Shown here piece by piece: positions 43,861 to 53,747 of a DNA stretch of 64,000 bases. The stretch lies in contig NZ_RQET01000008.1 in NCBI RefSeq assembly GCF_004769195.1, positions 205,583 through 269,582 on the forward strand, given 5' to 3'. The notes under the pieces are model-generated. The model did no database searches. It was given only the letters and a program-made list of their open reading frames with translations, and was not told the origin of the DNA. The number at the start of each line of letters is the position of its first letter. Position 1 is the stretch's first letter. A program made the position numbers and the translations under genes. This stretch comes from Leptospira fletcheri (GTDB taxonomy: Bacteria > Spirochaetota > Leptospiria > Leptospirales > Leptospiraceae).

Positions 43861-44364
43861 TCAGTTATATCTTGCCATTAATTTTTTCAACCCGAGCAGC
43901 GCAGGCTCGTAATCCGGATCGATTTTCAATGCGGCTTCGAACTCCTTTTTGGCCCGGTCCAGGTACCCTAGGCTCTCCCAACAGCAACCTTCGTTGAAAT
44001 ACGGATAGATCCGAACTTCGTATCTAGGTGCGGATTTGGCCTTTTGTAACCAGGGGACCGCGTCCAAAAACTTCTTTTGTTGCATCAGATAGACGCCTAT
44101 ATCGTTGTACGGATTTCCGAGCTTGGGATCCGTATCTATGGCGCGGTGGCAGTATTCGATCGCCTTTTCCGTTTTGCCAGCCAAGGAATACACCCAACCC
44201 AGAAACGTCCAGGCCTCGGCGGTAGGACGGAGGGAAAGGCTTTTTCTATAGTAAAAAGAAGCCCGCTTCAGGTCCCCTTCCGTTTGGAATTTGTATCCTT
44301 CCAAAAAGTACTGCTTCGCGTCCTCGTTCTCTCCGAATGCCCGTAAATACATAGGGTGGATCAT
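43861..44364 (-). CDS. TPR-repeat protein
   Basis: A 167-residue protein built of about four TPR units: [83 protein letters not shown] and [25 protein letters not shown] in reduced form. No signal peptide is seen, so it is probably cytoplasmic. It resembles the TPR protein at 20486-20956 in layout (GNP-x-N-[DE]-IG motif in both). The 261 nt between it and the efflux operon hold no gene that I can support. Confidence 0.82.
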   Translation of the reverse strand: MIHPMYLRAFGENEDAKQYFLEGYKFQTEGDLKRASFYYRKSLSLRPTAEAWTFLGWVYSLAGKTEKAIEYCHRAIDTDPKLGNPYNDIGVYLMQQKKFLDAVPWLQKAKSAPRYEVRIYPYFNEGCCWESLGYLDRAKKEFEAALKIDPDYEPALLGLKKLMARYN

Positions 44365-44625
44365 TCAACCTTCTCCTCTACCGAACGAGTCCAAAGCTCG
44401 GATTCATTTGCGAACTTTTATATATGAAGGAAAAAAGGCTAGGAACTTGGATTCATTCGGTCGCCGTTCCGGGCAGTCTAGGTTAGAAGACATATGTTTA
44501 CCAGTATTTTTCGACCGAGCTTCGAATTTTAAGGCATTCCGTTCCAAGTATATTACTACTCTTAACAAACTAAATGGGTTCGCGGGTTAACCGCTTAAAC
44601 CCTTCCCTTCTATCCGACTTTAAGA

Positions 44626-47600
44626 TCACTTCCTGCCTTGAAAGATGGTTTCTAAACGGTAATAGATGGCTGGGATGATGAACAAAGTCATTCCTGTGGC
44701 GGTAAACAATCCGTACACGATCACCGTAGCCAAAGGTCTTTGCACATCGCTTCCGATCCCTGTCGCGAGGGACGCGGGTAGCAATCCCAGGGCGGCGACC
44801 GTTGCCGTCATCAAGATCGGCCTTAATCTGCTCGTAGCCCCTTGGATCACCAAGTCCTTTAGAGGAAGCCCTTTGCTTTTGAGTTCGTTTAGATGCGAAA
44901 CCATGATGACTCCGTTCTGGATCGCCACCCCGAATAATGCGATAAACCCTACGGAACTAGAGACGTTCAGGGTCATTCCCCTCAATATGAGCGCAATGAG
45001 TCCGCCTAATAACGCGGCGGGAACGATCAAAAGAAGGAGCGTAGCGTGTCTGAAGTTTCCGAACGCGGCATAAAGAAGGACGAACATCACGGAGATCACC
45101 AAAGGAACGATGATCGCGAGTCTTTTATTGGCCCTTTCCTGATTTTCCAACTGCCCTCCCCAGACGATCTGGTATTTTTCCGGGTCGAAACGGACGTTCT
45201 GCTCTATGTTTTCTTTGGCCTCTTTGACAAAAGAGGAAAGATCCCGTCCGCTTAGATTCACTTTCACGGTCAGGTGCCTACGGTTTCCTTCCCGGGTGAT
45301 CGTGCTTTCCCCCGTGGTCAATTTCACTTCCGCTACTTGGAATATCGGGATCTTGGCTCCATTAGGCGCGGTTAAGGTTAGGTTTCCTATCGCCTCCGGA
45401 GTATTCCGAAAACGTTCCGCATAACGCACGGTGATATCATATCTTTTTTCCCCGATAAAAAGTTCCCCGATCGCCTGCCCTCCGATCGCGTCTTCCACAA
45501 GGTCGGATACGTCCGAAACGTTTAGACTGTATCTTGCAGCGATTTCCCTGTCTATCCGCACTTGGATTTGAGGCAAAGGAGGTTCCTGATCTATCCCTAC
45601 GTCCGAAGCTCCATGGGTGGATCTCAGTTGGCCCATCACCTTCATCGTCAGTTCCCTGGTTTCCCGAAAATCTTCGCCGTAAACTTTCAGAACCAGCTCA
45701 CTATGAGCTCCGGCAATCTTATCATTGACGTTATCTATCATGGGCTGGGAAAAACTGACGATATAGCCGGGAAGGGTCGCGTATTTCGCTCTCAATTCGC
45801 CGATGAGTTCGCGCTTGGTCTTACCGCTTTTCCAGGTGTCGTACGGTTTCAGTCCTACGGAAGCCTCTATATGGGAAGGAGTCCAAGAATCCGTTCCGTC
45901 GTCGTTCCTTCCGAGCTGAGTCACCATGTGGGAGACTTCCTCGAATTTCAAGGTTTCATGACGCAACTCGTCCGCCATTTCCGAACCCTTCGCGATGGAA
46001 ATTCCCGGAGGAAGCTGTACTTGCAGCCAGATCGATCCCTCGTCCAATTCGGGAAGGAAGTCCTTTCCGATAAAGATTCCGAAAAAGATCGTCAGAACCA
46101 ATGCGCCTCCGAAATAACGGAAAACTTTTTTGGGGGAATCCAGAGTGGACTTTATTACGGATTTATACTTTTCGGAAAGTCTTTCCAGCCAGCGGTTATG
46201 GTAGAGTTTCTGAGGCTTTCGGTACATGATATAAGCCAAACCGGGAATCAAAGTCAATGCCACCAAAAGCGCGCCTGCAAGCGCATAGCCGACCGTATAG
46301 GCCATAGGAGTGAACAATTTCTTTTCTATCCTTTCGAACGCGAACAAGGGAAAATACGCGGTGATAATGATGATCGTCGCAAAGAAAATCGGTTTCGCCA
46401 CTCCTGCAGTCACCGTCGCGATGTCCGTGACGGTAAGCGTCCGATCCGAATCCTCTTCCCTCGCTTTCAAAACGCTTTCCATCATTACGATGGCCCCGTC
46501 TACGATGATGCCGAAGTCTATGGCTCCCATGGAAAGAAGATTTGCCGGAATTTTTGTGAAGTTCATCAGGATAAAAGCGATGAGGAGAGAAACCGGAATC
46601 GTGATCGCAACAAGTACCGCTCCCCGCACATTCCCCAAAAAAACCACGAGTACGATGATCACCAAAGCGATCCCTTCCAGTAAGGTTTTGGAAACCGTAT
46701 TCAAGGTCGTTTTTACGAGATCGGTCCGGTCCATGTACGGAACCAACTTCACGTCCTTAGGAAGAAGGCCGTTATTCAGTTCCGTCACCTTTTCGTGAAT
46801 TCCCTTCAGCACCACGCTCGGGTTTTGGTATCTTAATAGGAGTACGATTCCGGAGACCACGTCGTGATTCGAATCTTTTCCCGCGATCCCCTTTCTCTCC
46901 AGGTTACCGTATTTCAGTTCCCCTAAATCCTTCAGATAAATGGGAACTCCCTTGTTCGACTCCACTACGATATTTCCGAGATCCGAAAGAGAGCGGATAC
47001 GGCCGATACCCCGGACCACGTATCCGAGATCCCCCATTTTCAGAAGACTACCGCCGGAATTCGTATTATTTTTTTGTACTGTATCGATGACCTGCGAGAG
47101 CGAGACGCCGAATTGGGTCAGACGATTCGGGTCGATCTCCAATTGGAACTGAGTGGTAATCCCTCCGAAATTGGAGATGTCCGCGACTCCCGGCACTTGC
47201 TTCAGCTTGGGAATGACCAACCACTTCTGCAACTCGCGCAATTCCCTGACATCCTTGGAATTCGATTCCAAAGTGTATCTGAAAATCTCGCCGATGGGGG
47301 AAGTGAGCGGATCCAATTCCGGTTTTGCACCGGAAGGGAGAGATACCCCTTCTATCCTTTCCTTGATCCTTTGCCGGGACCAATAGTCTTCCACTCCCTC
47401 CTGAAACACGAGAGTGATGATCGAGAGCCCGAACGTACTTTTGCTTCTCATCACAGACAGACCGGGAGTTCCGTTCAGTGCGCGCTCCAACGGAATCGTG
47501 ATCTGCTCCTCGATTTCTTCCGCGGCCCGACCGGGAAATTGCGTGATCACCTGAGAAGTCACGTCCGCGATGTCGGGATAAGCCTCGACCGAAAGTTGCT

Positions 47601-47694
47601 GCCAAGAATAGAATCCGAAAACGCAAAGCAGAATAAAAAGCGCTATGATTAAGATTCTTTTGGAAATCGTCGAGTTTAAGTAATTGAAGATCAT
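44626..47694 (-). CDS. czcA: Heavy-metal efflux RND pump (CzcA type)
   Basis: The inner-membrane proton-driven pump of a tripartite metal exporter. At 1022 residues with twelve predicted helices and two large periplasmic loops it fits the HME-RND family. The helix-4 motif is AIDFGIIVDGAIVMMES, with Asp393, Asp399 and Glu406 spaced exactly as Asp402, Asp408 and Glu415 of CzcA. This points to divalent ions such as Zn, Co, Ni or Cd rather than Cu(I)/Ag(I), where CusA has a different helix 4 (family knowledge; substrate is inference). The gene is last in the operon outer-membrane protein, TolC-like, adaptor, pump. Confidence 0.94.
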   Translation of the reverse strand: MIFNYLNSTISKRILIIALFILLCVFGFYSWQQLSVEAYPDIADVTSQVITQFPGRAAEEIEEQITIPLERALNGTPGLSVMRSKSTFGLSIITLVFQEGVEDYWSRQRIKERIEGVSLPSGAKPELDPLTSPIGEIFRYTLESNSKDVRELRELQKWLVIPKLKQVPGVADISNFGGITTQFQLEIDPNRLTQFGVSLSQVIDTVQKNNTNSGGSLLKMGDLGYVVRGIGRIRSLSDLGNIVVESNKGVPIYLKDLGELKYGNLERKGIAGKDSNHDVVSGIVLLLRYQNPSVVLKGIHEKVTELNNGLLPKDVKLVPYMDRTDLVKTTLNTVSKTLLEGIALVIIVLVVFLGNVRGAVLVAITIPVSLLIAFILMNFTKIPANLLSMGAIDFGIIVDGAIVMMESVLKAREEDSDRTLTVTDIATVTAGVAKPIFFATIIIITAYFPLFAFERIEKKLFTPMAYTVGYALAGALLVALTLIPGLAYIMYRKPQKLYHNRWLERLSEKYKSVIKSTLDSPKKVFRYFGGALVLTIFFGIFIGKDFLPELDEGSIWLQVQLPPGISIAKGSEMADELRHETLKFEEVSHMVTQLGRNDDGTDSWTPSHIEASVGLKPYDTWKSGKTKRELIGELRAKYATLPGYIVSFSQPMIDNVNDKIAGAHSELVLKVYGEDFRETRELTMKVMGQLRSTHGASDVGIDQEPPLPQIQVRIDREIAARYSLNVSDVSDLVEDAIGGQAIGELFIGEKRYDITVRYAERFRNTPEAIGNLTLTAPNGAKIPIFQVAEVKLTTGESTITREGNRRHLTVKVNLSGRDLSSFVKEAKENIEQNVRFDPEKYQIVWGGQLENQERANKRLAIIVPLVISVMFVLLYAAFGNFRHATLLLLIVPAALLGGLIALILRGMTLNVSSSVGFIALFGVAIQNGVIMVSHLNELKSKGLPLKDLVIQGATSRLRPILMTATVAALGLLPASLATGIGSDVQRPLATVIVYGLFTATGMTLFIIPAIYYRLETIFQGRK

Positions 47695-47725
47695 TTTATC
47701 AACCGTTCTCCCGGAATTTGCGGAG

Positions 47726-48844
47726 CTATTTCATTTTCAGAAGATAAAAAGTACCTTCCGTGATGATCTCGTCCCCGTCCGAAATTCCGTCGGTGACCAC
47801 GATCTCGTCCTGAAAAGAATCGGAATCGTCCGTTACGATTTCCCTTTTTTCGAAATTCCCATCGGATATTTTCAGAAATACGAATTTCTTATCGTTTTCC
47901 TGAATGATGGATTTTGCCGGGATGAGTAGCGCCTTGCCCACTTTCGACCGGAAGGTCACGCTGGCAAACATGCCCGGTTTCATTTTCCTCTGAGGATTGT
48001 CGAATCCGACCCGAACTTTCACGGTTCTCGTTTCCACATCCAGAATATCGTCTATGTACAGTACTTTTCCCTCGAAGCGATCCTCCGGATAAGCGGATAT
48101 GCGGGCGATGCCGTCCTCGCCCTCGGCGAGAAAGCGGATATCTTTTTCCCTCACATTCGCAGTGATCCAGACGCTGGATAAGTCGGCGATGGTGATTAGG
48201 TTTTGGTTCGGATCATTATGATATTCCCCGGGAGCCAATCCCATGGAAATCACCCTTCCCCGGATCGGAGAATACACCTTCAAAGGTTCGCCCAGACTGG
48301 TTTTTTCAGGATCGATATTGTAGATTTTTAGTCGCGCCTCCGCTTGTTTCAATTGGCTCTTTGCGACTTCGAAGTTCGTCTTCGTTTGCTCTACGTCCTT
48401 CTTCATCCCTACGCCGTTATCGAAAAGATCCTTTTGGCGATTCATATTGATCTCCGCCTGTATGATCTCGGCCTTTGCACTGAGGTAGTCCTTCTGCGCT
48501 TGAGCCAATTCCGGAGAGTCTATCGTAAACAAAACCTGTCCGGGTTTTACCGAGTCTCCAAGCTTGACATATATATTGATGATTCGTCCCACCAAAGGAG
48601 GGGTCACCTTCGCCATCTTCGTGGAGTTGGCCTCGACGGAAGCGGGGGCTTGGACCTCCTTTCGGAAGTCCTTCAACTTGATCCGGCCTGTGGACAATCT
48701 TCCGCGAAGAGTGGAATTTTCAGGCAGGGAAATCCTGTTCCCGTCTACAATGAAGTCCTCCGGAAACGGCTCCTGTTTTTTCGCCTTCTTGCAGGAGACG
48801 AGCACGATCAAAAGAACGGGAAGGAGTTTTATAAAAGTTTTCAT
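47726..48844 (-). CDS. RND efflux adaptor lipoprotein (CzcB/CusB type)
   Basis: The periplasmic membrane-fusion protein joining pump and outer-membrane channel. The N-terminus is a lipoprotein signal with Cys18 in LLPVLLIVLVSC. Barrel-sandwich halves flank a helical hairpin (VLFTIDSPELAQAQKDYLSAKAEI; YSPIRGRVISMGLAPGEY), followed by a beta-barrel with VRVGFDNPQRKMKPGMFASV. I choose the ATG at 48844, which overlaps the TolC-like stop as ATGA; the ATG at 48859 would add five residues. No His-rich N-terminal metal-binding segment is seen. 373 residues with this start. The pump gene follows after 31 nt. Confidence 0.93.
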   Translation of the reverse strand: MKTFIKLLPVLLIVLVSCKKAKKQEPFPEDFIVDGNRISLPENSTLRGRLSTGRIKLKDFRKEVQAPASVEANSTKMAKVTPPLVGRIINIYVKLGDSVKPGQVLFTIDSPELAQAQKDYLSAKAEIIQAEINMNRQKDLFDNGVGMKKDVEQTKTNFEVAKSQLKQAEARLKIYNIDPEKTSLGEPLKVYSPIRGRVISMGLAPGEYHNDPNQNLITIADLSSVWITANVREKDIRFLAEGEDGIARISAYPEDRFEGKVLYIDDILDVETRTVKVRVGFDNPQRKMKPGMFASVTFRSKVGKALLIPAKSIIQENDKKFVFLKISDGNFEKREIVTDDSDSFQDEIVVTDGISDGDEIITEGTFYLLKMK

Positions 48845-50136
48845 AGTTCTATTTCCCAAATGCCCGCCGCTCTTTGGAGTTCGACCACCTTGATGGCGTA
48901 GTTTTTTAGATCTTGGTAATACGTGAAATATACGCTGTTCAGCATTCTCTGCGCGTTTAGAACGTCGAATAAGGAGGCGTTTCCTCTTTGAAAGCTGTAC
49001 AACCTTCCCTTATACACTTTTTCCGCGTCGGTTAATATGCTTGAATTATAAATTTTTAATTGTTCGCTGGCGAGCTGGTATTGGAGATAGGCCCGCTTGA
49101 CGTCCACTTCCGCCTTCAACTTAGCGGCTTCGAGGTCCACTTCCGATTGGCTGATCCTATGCCTAGCCGCCTCCAAATCCCCAGTATACATGTTCGAAAT
49201 CGGCATCGTGATTCCGAAAAAATAAGTCAATGCGTAGTAGGCGGGAGAAGGTCCCGTAGCGTTCGTGGATCTCGTATAAAAGTTGTTCGCAACTTCGAAA
49301 TTGAAGTTCGGCACCCGATCCGCGACCGTCAATTTTTGGTTGTTGCCTGCGACGATCTTATTGTATCTCGCTGCGATCACATCCGGACGTTTTTCCAAAG
49401 CGTAACGGATCAATTCGTCCATGTCGTATTTCTTAACTTGAATATTCAAATTCCCTTTCGGATAGAGAAGAGAACCCCTGTCCTTTCTGCACATCAATTG
49501 ATTCATCGCCAACAAAGCCGCCTTCAGGTCCGACTGGGAGGTCAATAAATCGTTCTTCATCAAGTTCGCTTCGATCGCGGCCTGGGTCACGTCCGTTTCG
49601 GAAGCGTCTCCGAATTTCAATTTGATGGCGGTGGAATCCACCAATTGCTGAAGGCTGCGAAGGGACTCCTCTTTCCTTTGTATGGTCAAAAGGATGGAAA
49701 GGGAATTCGCGTAAGTGATCGTGGCGTCCGCACGCAACTGGAGCAGAAAGTCCGCAAACAACGCCCGGGATTGGTCCGCTACGCTTGTGGCCAAATTGAC
49801 CCTCGCGGACCGTTTTCCTCCGAGCTCTATGGTACCTTGGAAACCCGCGTACCATTGTTGGGGAAGATGCTTATTGGAAATGTCCGCGGATTGGTTCCCG
49901 ACCACGAAGTTCGGATTCGGAAACTTTCTGGCGACGTCGATCTGCGCTTCGGAAATATTCACCCCGTATTTTCTGGATGCGAGCTCGTAATTGTTGTTCA
50001 ATACATCGCTCAAATAATCCCCGAAAGGAATCTCCGGATTGGAGGAACCGATGGCGAGAGGATCCTGCCCGAAAGAGGGGGAAGGAAACGTCCCGAGGAA
50101 AAATAACGAGAAACCGATAAAAGCGCTCTTTTTCAT
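48841..50136 (-). CDS. TolC-family outer-membrane channel (CzcC/CusC type)
   Basis: The outer-membrane duct of the metal exporter. A signal peptide (SAFIGFSLFFLGTFPSPSFGQ) is followed by two outer-membrane-efflux-protein repeats with long helices, for example SEVDLEAAKLKAEVDVKRAYLQYQLASEQLKIY. The final RLYSFQRGNASLFDVLNAQRMLNSVYFTYYQDL is a typical TolC-family pattern. Length 431. It overlaps the adaptor gene by 4 nt and starts 8 nt after the outer-membrane protein gene, so all four genes seem to be one transcript. Confidence 0.93.
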   Translation of the reverse strand: MKKSAFIGFSLFFLGTFPSPSFGQDPLAIGSSNPEIPFGDYLSDVLNNNYELASRKYGVNISEAQIDVARKFPNPNFVVGNQSADISNKHLPQQWYAGFQGTIELGGKRSARVNLATSVADQSRALFADFLLQLRADATITYANSLSILLTIQRKEESLRSLQQLVDSTAIKLKFGDASETDVTQAAIEANLMKNDLLTSQSDLKAALLAMNQLMCRKDRGSLLYPKGNLNIQVKKYDMDELIRYALEKRPDVIAARYNKIVAGNNQKLTVADRVPNFNFEVANNFYTRSTNATGPSPAYYALTYFFGITMPISNMYTGDLEAARHRISQSEVDLEAAKLKAEVDVKRAYLQYQLASEQLKIYNSSILTDAEKVYKGRLYSFQRGNASLFDVLNAQRMLNSVYFTYYQDLKNYAIKVVELQRAAGIWEIEL

Positions 50137-50144
50137 CTTTATCT

Positions 50145-51341
50145 TCAGAATTGTATCGGATAATACAACGTAAAAGAAACGTTAACTATATCCGCCTTGA
50201 ATCCGTGGTCAGCGGAAAAAGACGGAACCCCCAGAGTCATCTTTCCCTTTAGCCCATAAACCATGGGAGTCTCGAAGAAAAGCATGAATCCTGTCCCTAT
50301 CGCGTTTTTTTGATGGATCTTCTTTCTAGGATAGACGCTCAGAACGAGCGCAGTCATCGGATCCACTCCCCAAAAATTCACCAGGTTCTCGTAGGTGATC
50401 AAATCCGATTTTCGCGGGGAATACCCCTGAGCCATCAGGAATGCCGCCATAGTGGGCGTGTCCAACTTTTGCGAACTCAGAAGGAAGGCGGACTGCACGG
50501 GCAGGTCCACTACCCCCGACAAAATATTATAAGCGGTCAAGGTATTGATGTATGCAGAAGAATTCAATCCCGTGTTTGGGTCCGCCGATGCGGACGCGAT
50601 CAAAGGCTGGTACCGGTTCTTGATGTACATGTTCCCGCTTTCGTTTACTACGGAGACCCCCACTCCTCCACCGAACCGAAAGCCGTCCGAATTCGGCCTT
50701 CCCCAGAAAAAAGCAGGCAACAGGATGGAATAATATCCGTTCGCATTCGTTCCTACATCCTCTCGCCTGGTCCGGTTTTGGAGCCTGGTATTGATGAAGT
50801 TATCCAAACCGTAGTTGGTAGTACTCACATTGTCCGGAATCGAATCCATCTCCTGGTTGTCGAAACTGAACGTGGTCGTATGACTCAAAAGCTGTACGCC
50901 GAAGTATTCGGAAAGGGCTAAATCCCTGGACTTGAGCTCCAAAAAAAGATTCGGTTTCACATAATGACCTTGGGTCTGCAACGCAACATAATCGTGGCGC
51001 CGAACGGAACCCGTAGCGTGAGAAAAACCGAGCCCTAGATTGACGGAAAAATATTTCGTCCTGTATTTTTCTTCGGCTATATCCTTTCTCTTCTGCTTGT
51101 CCGCTAGACTTTCCGAGGTATATTCCTGGATCATATCGTCCCACTTCGAAGCGGGGGATTGGTCCGGAGCGGCTTGCGCATGTAGACTAGAGATGCATAC
51201 CGTCCCCCACAGTACGAAACACAATGCAAACGCCTTCGGAATCGGAAAAAATCCGGGAAGAAGAATCCGCACGCAAGATCCGCAGTTTTGGAAGGCGTAA
51301 AAAAAGGAAAACGAGGACGGATATCTGCGAAGAAGAAACAT
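50145..51341 (-). CDS. Predicted outer-membrane protein of the efflux operon
   Basis: I do not recognise a family. The protein (398 residues) has a signal peptide ending after SSLHAQA, near residue 57. The N-terminal extension before it is long, so an internal GTG or TTG start is possible. The mature part has many amphipathic strands (YFSVNLGLGFSHATG, FRFGGGVGVSVV, MTLGVPSFS) and ends in Phe (SFTLYYPIQF), the usual outer-membrane barrel signal. Being first in the Czc-type operon suggests a role in metal export or in sensing metal load at the surface (inference). Confidence 0.75.
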   Translation of the reverse strand: MFLLRRYPSSFSFFYAFQNCGSCVRILLPGFFPIPKAFALCFVLWGTVCISSLHAQAAPDQSPASKWDDMIQEYTSESLADKQKRKDIAEEKYRTKYFSVNLGLGFSHATGSVRRHDYVALQTQGHYVKPNLFLELKSRDLALSEYFGVQLLSHTTTFSFDNQEMDSIPDNVSTTNYGLDNFINTRLQNRTRREDVGTNANGYYSILLPAFFWGRPNSDGFRFGGGVGVSVVNESGNMYIKNRYQPLIASASADPNTGLNSSAYINTLTAYNILSGVVDLPVQSAFLLSSQKLDTPTMAAFLMAQGYSPRKSDLITYENLVNFWGVDPMTALVLSVYPRKKIHQKNAIGTGFMLFFETPMVYGLKGKMTLGVPSFSADHGFKADIVNVSFTLYYPIQF

Positions 51342-51461
51342 TTCGACCGCTAAAATAAGATATTAATGCTTGGGTTTCCGATAACGGCTACTCGCAAAGC
51401 CATCAAAATATGTCGAGCCGTCGGAGCGATTTCTTTTCGGGTTTTCCTGGAAATACGCCTA

Positions 51462-51505
51462 TTAAAATTTCCTTAGAAGGTCTTTAGAATTTTATTAGAG
51501 AAAAT
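51462..51505. promoter_or_regulatory. Four tandem 11-bp repeats, candidate response-regulator site
   Basis: TTAAA, TTAGA, TTAGA and TTAGA start at 51462, 51473, 51484 and 51495, exactly 11 bp apart, so they lie on one face of the helix. OmpR/PhoB-family regulators bind 11-bp direct repeats head to tail. The array is in the 314-bp gap between the divergent efflux operon (start 51341) and the OmpR-type regulator gene (start 51656). This makes it a plausible site for that regulator to control both operons. The rest of the gap contains no gene; promoter boxes are not certain. Confidence 0.6.
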
Positions 51506-51655
51506 CCCATCAAAAACGGATCGAAAAATCGATCGCTCGAAGTCGACGGACCTCCCGCAAAAAACAGTATTTCAATTTACGATTCTTCAACGTCGATAAA
51601 TTGTATTACTGTAATCTTATTTTGTCGCAAAAGCGGAAAACTTAGAGTTATTCGA

Positions 51656-52336
51656 ATGCATATATTGGTAATAGAAGACGACGTTCGAGTCTCCGAACTG
51701 ATCAAACGCGGACTGGAAGAAGAAGGCTTCTCCATATCCACGGCGTACGACGGAGAGATGGCGAGCAAAATCGCCGTACAAAACGACTTCGACCTGATCA
51801 TCGCAGACATCATACTTCCGAAGATGAACGGAATCGAGTTATGCAAAATCATTCGAAATTCCAAGCCGGAGATTCCGATCATTATGCTCACCGCTTTGGG
51901 AACTACGGACGACAAGGTGGAAGGGTTCGATGCCGGAGCGGATGACTATCTGGTAAAGCCCTTCGATTTTCGGGAACTTCTGGCGAGAATCAAGGCGCTT
52001 CTAAAAAGAAACCAAGCCCCCCTAAAATATCCGGGAGATCTATTGAAGTATTCGGATCTGGAAATGGACCTAAAAACCAAAATCGTCCGCCGGGGAGGCA
52101 AAGAGATAGATCTTACCCCGAAGGAGTTCAAATTTCTCGAATTTCTGATGAGGAACCCGGATAGAGTCCTTTCCCGAGCCGAAATTTCCGAAAAAGTCTG
52201 GGAAACCTCCTTCGATACTGGTACGAATTTTATAGACGTTTACGTGAACTATCTTAGAAAAAAGATAGATAACGATTTTGAAGCGAAGCTCATACATACC
52301 AAACCGGGAATGGGATTCATCTTCAAAGAAGGCTGA
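51656..52336 (+). CDS. OmpR/CusR-type response regulator
   Basis: A two-component DNA-binding regulator. The receiver has acidic IEDD at 7-9, phospho-acceptor Asp51 in IIADIILPKMNG, Thr79 in MLTAL and Lys101 in DDYLVKPF. The C-terminal winged helix (about 130-226) shows DLTPKEFKFLEFLMRNPDRVLSRAEISEKVW and FIDVYVNYLRKKI, where the conserved end is VYIxxLRxKI. Length 226. The kinase gene follows after 3 nt. Orientation opposite the Czc-type operon suggests it responds to metal; the array of 11-bp repeats in the gap supports this. Confidence 0.95.
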   Translation: MHILVIEDDVRVSELIKRGLEEEGFSISTAYDGEMASKIAVQNDFDLIIADIILPKMNGIELCKIIRNSKPEIPIIMLTALGTTDDKVEGFDAGADDYLVKPFDFRELLARIKALLKRNQAPLKYPGDLLKYSDLEMDLKTKIVRRGGKEIDLTPKEFKFLEFLMRNPDRVLSRAEISEKVWETSFDTGTNFIDVYVNYLRKKIDNDFEAKLIHTKPGMGFIFKEG

Positions 52337-52339
52337 TCC

Positions 52340-53710
52340 GTGAAACTTAGGAATAAACTGACCCTGATTTTCTCCTCCATAGTGGCGGTTCTTCTGCTCG
52401 GCTTCGCGGTCTCCATCTATATCACGTATTCCGAAGATAGAGAGGAGGAATTTTACAAAAGACTAAAACAACTCGGAATGACCAAGGCGGATCTGCTCAT
52501 CGGGGCCAAGATCAACCCGCAGTCGTTGCAGTTGATCTACGCGAGCGCTCCGAACTCCTATTTTCAGGACGAGGTCGCGATCTACGACAAAGATTTCAAC
52601 CTTCTCTATCACGACTCTTCCGATAACGACAAAGTCAAAGAGTCCAAGGAAATGTTCGAACGGATTCTCAAGGAAAAGGAAATCCATTTTTACACGAATT
52701 CCATCCAGGCCGTAGGATTCGTATACCATCACAGCGGGTCGGACTATATAATCACCGCAGCAGCGGTGGACGGATACGGATTGGCCATCCTGAAAAAGTT
52801 CAAATACAAGCTCGCATTCGGATTCCTGATCTGCGTCTCCCTCACCTTCCTGGCGGGCAAGATATTCTCCATCCAGGCTCTTCGGCCGGTTACGGATCTA
52901 GTCACGAAAACCGAAGAGATCACCGCAAAAAACTTGGACCTCCGCGTAAACGAAGGAAACGGAAAGGATGAGATTTCCAAACTCGCAAGAACATTGAACA
53001 GGATGCTGGATCGATTGGAAAAATCCTTCGAATCGCAAAAACATTTCGTTTCTCATATATCGCACGAGCTGAGGACTCCGCTATCCGCTTTGATCACCGA
53101 GTTGGAAATATCCAAGAATAAGGACAGAGGCGTGAGAGAATACAAGCAAACGATCTCTTCGGCGCTGGAAGATGCCAAAAAGATCGTTCGCTTAATCAAC
53201 GGACTGTTGGATTTGGCCAAGGCCAATTACGATTCGTCCGAAATCGGGTTCAAATCCCTACGCCTGGACGAAATCCTCTTGGACGCGCGACAGGAATTGA
53301 TCAAACAAAACGCCAATTACAGTTTGAACCTACATTTCGCGAGCGATTTCGGAGACGACCTGAACTTCATATCCATTTTGGGAAACGAGTATCTTTTAAA
53401 AGTGGCCTTTTCCAATCTAATGGAAAACGGATGCAAATTCTCCGAAAACAAACAATCGACGGTTTCGATAAACCGGTTTAAGGAAAAAACGATTCTTACT
53501 TTTACGGACAACGGGGTCGGAATCAAAGAATCCGAGATTCCGAAAATCTTCGATTCGTTTTATAGAGGCTTTAATTCCAATTTCGCTTCGGGTAACGGAA
53601 TAGGATTGGCTTTAGTGAGTCGGATCGTGCAATTGCACGGAGGAACGATCGCGGTAAAATCCGAGGAAGGCTCGGGCTCTTCTTTTATCGTGGAACTTCC
53701 GCATAGATAA
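52340..53710 (+). CDS. Sensor histidine kinase
   Basis: The membrane kinase partner of the upstream regulator. Transmembrane helices at about 8-29 and 157-179 bound a periplasmic domain of roughly 125 residues with no His-rich metal motif that I can see. HAMP (about 178-230) is followed by the H-box SHISHELRTPLSAL with phospho-accepting His242. The N-box NLMENGCKFS, G1 DNGVGIKESEIPKIFDSFYRG and G2 GNGIGLALVSRIVQLHGG are intact. Length 456. The signal is inferred to be metal from the neighbouring efflux genes. Confidence 0.95.
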   Translation: MKLRNKLTLIFSSIVAVLLLGFAVSIYITYSEDREEEFYKRLKQLGMTKADLLIGAKINPQSLQLIYASAPNSYFQDEVAIYDKDFNLLYHDSSDNDKVKESKEMFERILKEKEIHFYTNSIQAVGFVYHHSGSDYIITAAAVDGYGLAILKKFKYKLAFGFLICVSLTFLAGKIFSIQALRPVTDLVTKTEEITAKNLDLRVNEGNGKDEISKLARTLNRMLDRLEKSFESQKHFVSHISHELRTPLSALITELEISKNKDRGVREYKQTISSALEDAKKIVRLINGLLDLAKANYDSSEIGFKSLRLDEILLDARQELIKQNANYSLNLHFASDFGDDLNFISILGNEYLLKVAFSNLMENGCKFSENKQSTVSINRFKEKTILTFTDNGVGIKESEIPKIFDSFYRGFNSNFASGNGIGLALVSRIVQLHGGTIAVKSEEGSGSSFIVELPHR

Positions 53711-53747
53711 GAAATAAAATTCGGAACAAAGGATATCGAAGATAAGA

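Noticed and set aside
44424..44486. 20-codon ORF between the TPR gene and czcA
   Set aside because: No Shine-Dalgarno, no overlap with a following gene and no hairpin context; chance is enough to explain it.
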